NCBI GenBank assembly: GCA_030638305.1
Contig: DAOWEW010000026.1
Location: 1 to 6,809, forward strand
Source: Desulfobacteraceae bacterium
Lineage (GTDB): Bacteria; Desulfobacterota; Desulfobacteria; Desulfobacterales; ETH-SRB1
Reading direction: 5' to 3'
DNA length: 6,809 bases
Part shown: positions 5,494 through 6,809 of the stretch, one piece after another
How positions within the stretch are numbered: the stretch's first letter is position 1
How the letters are laid out: every line of letters starts with the position of its first letter
Program-made: the position numbers and the translations under genes
The notes under the pieces: model-generated
What the model was told of the DNA's origin: nothing
Seen by the model: the letters and a program-made list of their open reading frames with translations, nothing else
Databases searched by the model: none

Positions 5494-6381
5494 CTATATC
5501 TTTTTATAGACCCTGCTATGTCGTGGATTTTGTGGGACAAGAACTGATTCAAGGTGTTTTGGAATTGATTCCGACTTGCCAAGGACCAGATAGCCGCCCG
5601 GATTCAATGAGTTGAAGAGATTGGAAAATGCCCTTTTCTGCAAAAGTCTGGAAAAATAGATCAGAAGATTACGGCAGAATATCAGGTCATAATTGGCCAC
5701 AATTCCTGTTGGTGGCGATATCTTTGTTTTTGATACAAGGTCATGCTCGCTGAAACTTACCATCTTTTTTATGGAGTCAATTACCATGTAGGAGTTGGAT
5801 GATTGGATGATTGAATGATTGGATGAAAAGTAGATGTTCAGAATTTTCCTTTTTACCTCTTTCACAGCTTCATCGTCATATACCCCCGCCCTTGCTCTCT
5901 TTAGGGCTTCGCCATCTATGTCGGTGCCGAAGATGGAGATGCTATAGTTATCTATCTTTTTTTCATATTTTTTTAAGTATTCCACAAGTGTTATGGTAAC
6001 AGAATATACCTCTTCGCCAAAGCTGCACCCCGCGCACCATATGCGGAGAGTGCTGTCGTTTTTAATTTCTTTTGCACTCATTATATCCGGGAATATTTTA
6101 TCAGATAATATTTCAAAAACAGCCCTGTTTCTGAAAAAACGACTTACCTTTATAGTTAAGTCCTTGAAGAGTTGTTCATATTCCTCAGGGTCTTTTTCAA
6201 GATAAGAAAAATAGTCGCTGTAATTATCACAATTAGTTACAGCCATTCTCCTGGCCAGACGCCGTTTAATGGTGTTTTGCCTGTAGTGGGAAAAATCAAT
6301 GCCGTACCTTGCGCGCAATCCCTTAAAGATTAATTCAAGACTCAAATTTTGCATCCATTTCAGCCCGGTCCATCTCAACAT
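5494..6381 (-). CDS. cheR: CheR-type protein-glutamate methyltransferase
   Basis: A 295-residue cytoplasmic S-adenosylmethionine-dependent enzyme of the family that methylates glutamates on chemoreceptors. The N-terminal helical domain (about 15-90) carries YGIDFSHYRQNTIKRRLARRM and DLTIKVSRFFRN; the catalytic domain carries the SAM-binding motif RIWCAGCSFGEEVYS (113-127), the acidic FGTDID (151-156), FCRNLLIYF (235-243) and PGGYLVLGKSES (261-272). Methylation motifs look intact. The ATG at 6379-6381 lacks a strong Shine-Dalgarno; M10 at 6352-6354 is an alternative start. No chemoreceptor, CheB or CheA is visible, so the target may be encoded elsewhere or be a non-chemotaxis sensor such as the hybrid kinase in this locus. 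An 8-bp tandem repeat encodes residues 186-196, a loop that looks longer than usual for the family. Confidence 0.95.
   Translation of the reverse strand: MLRWTGLKWMQNLSLELIFKGLRARYGIDFSHYRQNTIKRRLARRMAVTNCDNYSDYFSYLEKDPEEYEQLFKDLTIKVSRFFRNRAVFEILSDKIFPDIMSAKEIKNDSTLRIWCAGCSFGEEVYSVTITLVEYLKKYEKKIDNYSISIFGTDIDGEALKRARAGVYDDEAVKEVKRKILNIYFSSNHSIIQSSNSYMVIDSIKKMVSFSEHDLVSKTKISPPTGIVANYDLIFCRNLLIYFSRLLQKRAFSNLFNSLNPGGYLVLGKSESIPKHLESVLVPQNPRHSRVYKKI
5795..5826. repeat. Four tandem copies of an 8-bp unit inside cheR
   Basis: TTGGATGA occurs four times head to tail (plus strand), the third copy with one change (TTGAATGA). On the coding strand the unit is TCATCCAA and encodes Ser/Asn/Ile/Gln-rich loop residues about 186-196. 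Because 8 is not a multiple of 3, gain or loss of one or two units would shift the frame upstream of the FCRNLLIYF motif and inactivate the protein; three units (24 bp) would stay in frame. Confidence 0.85.
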
Positions 6382-6397
6382 CTTTCGCTTTAAGGTA

Positions 6398-6413
6398 GCG
6401 CCTGGTCCGGCGC
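6398..6413. repeat. Short GC-rich hairpin between hicB-like gene and cheR
   Basis: GCGCC (6398-6402) pairs with GGCGC (6409-6413) across a 6-base loop, in the 42-bp gap before cheR. No T-run follows on either strand, so it is not a standard terminator; it might influence translation of cheR. Confidence 0.35.
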
Positions 6414-6423
6414 CCTTTACAGC

Positions 6424-6636
6424 TTAGGCAAAAGCAAGACGATGGCCTTGTGGAACAGGAATATGGTCATTAAACTCCTTTGCTGTTTCTATCCAAAGTT
6501 CCATCGCTGTTTTGATGTTGGTTAGTGCGGTTCTGTGAGTATCACCATGAGCCATGCAACCAGGAAGCTCTGGAGCTTCAGCAATAAAGGCTTGGTCTTC
6601 ATCACTCCAGTAAATAATGATTTCATATTTATCCAT
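6424..6636 (-). CDS. hicB: Short HicB-like (type II antitoxin family) protein, apparently orphan
   Basis: A 70-residue protein with the HicB partial RNase H-like fold: a first strand YEIIIYWSDEDQAFIAEAPELPGC (residues 4-27, described by its D-E-D and ELPGC signatures), then AHGDTHRTALTNIKTAMELWIETA as the helix, and a closing IPVPQGHRLAFA. It lacks the C-terminal DNA-binding domain seen in longer HicB antitoxins. GGGAG lies 9 nt before the ATG. No HicA-sized gene lies on either side: downstream is cheR after 42 bp, and upstream is a palindromic repeat. Its stop is in the same frame as cheR, 14 codons before it, with no start codon between. HicB-family membership is likely; antitoxin activity here is uncertain. 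Confidence 0.85.
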   Translation of the reverse strand: MDKYEIIIYWSDEDQAFIAEAPELPGCMAHGDTHRTALTNIKTAMELWIETAKEFNDHIPVPQGHRLAFA

Positions 6637-6675
6637 TATGCATTACTCCCTAATTTGTATTTGACTATAACCTAA

Positions 6676-6697
6676 ATTGAGCGATTTTTTACTCAAT
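6676..6697. repeat. 6-bp inverted repeat upstream of the hicB-like gene
   Basis: ATTGAG (6676-6681) and CTCAAT (6692-6697) are exact reverse complements, 10 bases apart, about 40 bp upstream of the start codon. It could be an operator for the hicB-like gene, but 6-bp arms in AT-rich DNA are weak evidence. Confidence 0.3.
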
Positions 6698-6698
6698 C

Positions 6699-6799
6699 TG
6701 CGCCGATCTCTTGCGCATAAAGGCTTCGCAAAAATCCTCAACATATCCACGGGTATGCTTGCGGTTTTTGCAAATCCTTATGCATCAAGATTTCAGCAC
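6699..6799. repeat. Palindromic repeat element 3 (different family)
   Basis: An imperfect palindrome of about 100 bp, possibly extending to the window edge. Its centre is CATATCCACGGGTATG (6742-6757). Paired blocks moving outward include GCAAAAA/TTTTTGC, GCATAA (6715-6720) with TTATGC (6778-6783), and ATCTCTTG with CAAGAT further out. It shares neither the GGA termini, the AAATAACTTCAC block nor the AATAGC core of elements 1 and 2, so it is a separate repeat family. No coding sequence was seen in it. Confidence 0.65.
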
Positions 6800-6809
6800 A
6801 TATCTTCGC

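Noticed and set aside
5811..6205. Plus-strand open frames opposite cheR
   Set aside because: They are shadows of the cheR frame, which carries all family motifs.
6637..6809. hicA partner for the hicB-like gene
   Set aside because: No open frame of suitable size is visible; the space is taken by the palindromic element.

Overview
The window reads as a chromosomal stretch from an AT-leaning Gram-negative environmental bacterium. The Cache/HAMP/GAF hybrid kinase, the stand-alone CheR, the orphan HicB and a high load of palindromic repeats remind me of Desulfobacterales-type (Desulfobacterota) genomes. That placement is inference from gene style only; no marker gene is present.

Layout from left to right. 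Positions 1-3422 (minus) hold most of a large membrane hybrid histidine kinase, cut by the left edge inside its second receiver domain. Just upstream, 3437-4024 (minus) encodes a response regulator with an excisionase-type helix-turn-helix at its N-terminus; it starts at TTG, and only 14 bp separate its stop from the kinase ATG, so the two form an operon. Positions 4025-4420 are a gene-free divergent region holding a 193-bp palindromic element, a perfect 11-bp inverted repeat, and a promoter with a candidate operator. Positions 4421-5310 (plus) are a complete Xre/MbcA/ParS antitoxin plus RES toxin pair overlapping by one base (TAATG). Positions 5311-5466 are a second palindromic element of the same family, between convergent genes. 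Positions 5494-6381 (minus) encode a CheR-type methyltransferase, 6424-6636 (minus) a short orphan HicB-like protein, and about 6699-6799 an unrelated third palindromic element.

How the parts may work together. CheR, response regulator and hybrid kinase all point left and look like one sensory locus (ligand sensing by Cache, phosphorelay, methylation). The plus-strand toxin-antitoxin pair with its two flanking palindromic elements sits inside that locus and looks like a later insertion.

The most unusual signal is the repeat family. Both elements begin GGA and end TCC, are flanked by 3-bp direct repeats (TTA or TAA), carry the same 12-mer AAATAACTTCAC at positions 13-24 from an end, and share the central palindrome AATAGC-TC-GCTATT. 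A lone copy of one end lies exactly at the response-regulator stop codon and supplies the ribosome-binding site, and nearly the start codon, of the kinase. The second element's duplicated TAA is the stop codon of the toxin gene.
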